Origin: Liolophura sinensis
Taxonomy: Eukaryota; Mollusca; Polyplacophora; Chitonida; Chitonidae
Direction: 5' to 3'
Assembly (NCBI RefSeq): GCF_032854445.1
Contig: NC_088295.1
Coordinates: forward strand, 71,640,028 to 71,704,027
Length of the DNA: 64,000 nucleotides
Positions 62,550 to 64,000 of the stretch are shown piece by piece (positions within the stretch are counted from its first letter, which is position 1; every line of letters starts with the position of its first letter). The translations under genes were made by a program, and so were the position numbers. The notes beneath the pieces are model-generated. The model had not been told where the DNA came from and did no database searches. It saw only the letters and a list, made by a program, of their open reading frames with translations.

Positions 62550-62810
62550 TCTGGACTGACAAAGGCAATCGTCTGGCAGAAAACGCAAATTCTAGGCAGC
62601 TGTCAAGATGAATGGGTAATTGCTGTGAAGACACATCTTCATTACTGTGACGCCTTAAATCCTGCTCTGATACCGACACACATATCCCAAGTCTGACATT
62701 TTTATCAAACCAGGGCGACTATAAACTAAGGTTGCTTGACAGCGTAACACATTATCCATTGTATTTGGGTATATGGGTGGGTGTGTAACCCACAAGATTC
62801 AAGGTTTTCT
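62550..62810 (+). repeat. Segmental duplication, unit 2, block X
   Basis: Partner of 56880-57160, with aaaggcaatcgtctggcaga, gaagacacatcttcattact and caagattcaagg. Confidence 0.8.
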
Positions 62811-63055
62811 CACTTCCTTGGTGCCGAACCAGCGGGAGCTGAATCTAAGCTCGCCTCAAAGGTCGAGGACTATGGAACTTCCAGTAGGAATTATTATTTC
62901 ACTGGATTGACGCGAATGCATGTCCGTTCGCATATTTCCTTATCTTTGGCCCTTCATAAAGAAGACAAGATAAAGTGTACCCTGTTTCGAAGTCCAAAAT
63001 ACGATCAATCCCTCAGTGGTTCTTTTCATGTATGGTGCCAATCCAGATGAAGCCT

Positions 63056-63290
63056 GCTTCCGAATGGACAATCATTTTGGAGGTTAGCGGCTTAGTGGAC
63101 AAATCCTCTCCTGACACGGTTTGGAATGAGGAGAGGTGTCAAGAATACGTTATCTGCCGTTGTCCTTGGACAATAGCGCTTGGTGGGTGAGAATCATCTT
63201 GCTGGAAAAACTCACGAGGTACATGGCAGACTGATTAATCTGTGCAGAATGTTTGTGGCGGAGGTTTTAGATGGGTTGTTGCAGATCTGG
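63056..63290 (+). repeat. Segmental duplication, start of unit 3, block W
   Basis: It matches 53276-53510: cttccgaatggacaatcatt, tggacaaatcctctcctgac, gaggtgtcaa with tatctgcc, and at the end cagactgattaatctgtgca. Blocks Y and Z are missing between X (62550) and W here. Confidence 0.7.
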
Positions 63291-64000
63291 ACTAAGTGAC
63301 CTAGTATGGTTGTGATGGATAAGGACAGTAGAAGGGTCTATGGTGGGTGAGGATTCCAGGTTAGAAGAAAACGGACCTCTGAAGGATGGTACATGAAGGA
63401 TTATGTATGAAAGATCAAGCTTCAAAGGTCAAGGATGAAAAGGCATGTATGAAGGGTCATTTGCATCATGAATATTACAACGCCATCCAATGCAATCCAA
63501 CATGACGCAGGAAATTGGTCATGGACGTCATTTTTCTTTAAGCTCAGTTCGTCGTGGCAATTATACCTAAGTTTCCTTATCTCCACTGATTTCATGCAGG
63601 TCGTTCAAGTTTTTCCCTGCGTAACCAACCCCCGGTGTCAAAGCTCTTAGTAAAATTAAAAAAGCAATAATAAAGGAAGCATCCAAATAAGAATTCTGGC
63701 CGTCATCAGGTAAAATAACATTCAAGTTACGAAAAACTAGTTTCATTACCACAGTTGGTAAAATTAGCACCACAGTCTCTTAAAAATGTACATAAATTTA
63801 AGGGAAGATAGTTACCTGGAAGTTGGAGAAGTCAACATTTCTAGCTGTTAAAGTAGAATACATGTAAGTCAACAGCAAAGTTATAGCGGCACGTCGTTCT
63901 TTTCTGACTGCACAACGCCTAAAATGTGGTAACTTACACGTTCTCTAGCACCATGGGTTAATGTATCCATGCTTGGGGTAACAAACGTTGAACTTTAACA
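63291..64000. other. No gene seen
   Basis: A degenerate repetition of gaaggat, catgaagg and tatgaaagg occurs near 63380-63460. No exon is supported. Confidence 0.4.

Overview
The window is eukaryotic, most likely a lophotrochozoan and probably a bivalve or other mollusc. It is AT-rich and gene-poor, with small exons in long introns and GT/AG splice sites. It is full of tRNA-derived SINEs with an (AAATA)n tail of a kind I associate with mollusc genomes. It also holds a Tc1 transposon, a decayed piggyBac, a probable solo LTR and several minisatellites. A 200-base run of N at 4051-4250 is an assembly gap. The species call is inference from repeat content.

Only two genes can be built with confidence, both on the minus strand and both by splice-phase reasoning. 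The first (29758-30569) encodes a small secreted protein: a signal-peptide exon joins in phase to a C-terminal DUF3011-like exon. A third block lies between them and is out of frame with the signal peptide by one base. The second (37257-41741) has 11 coding exons whose phases all agree and which give a 334-residue protein I do not recognise. Upstream of it are strong 5' donor sites and a cluster of perfect TGACGTCA (CRE/ATF) sites near a TATA-like box. Its third intron carries a full-length SINE with an 11-bp target-site duplication.

Layout: 1-6600, non-coding with SINEs, one unknown repeat and the gap; 6648-8474, compound microsatellite split by a 1,533-bp Tc1 element; 8475-27800, non-coding with many SINE copies and unknown repeats; 27830-28700, large inverted repeat; 29.7-30.6 kb, DUF3011 gene; 31.8-32.5 kb, minisatellite grown inside a SINE; 35.27-37.03 kb, about 35 copies of a 50-bp minisatellite; 37.2-42.6 kb, the 11-exon gene and its promoter; 45.4-46.35 kb, piggyBac remnant; 49.78-50.55 kb, probable solo LTR; 52.5-63.3 kb, diverged tandem segmental duplication with blocks in the same order, one of which expanded into a 28-bp minisatellite.

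Nearly all other long open frames lie in microsatellites, minisatellites, SINEs, the LTR or the N gap and are not genes.
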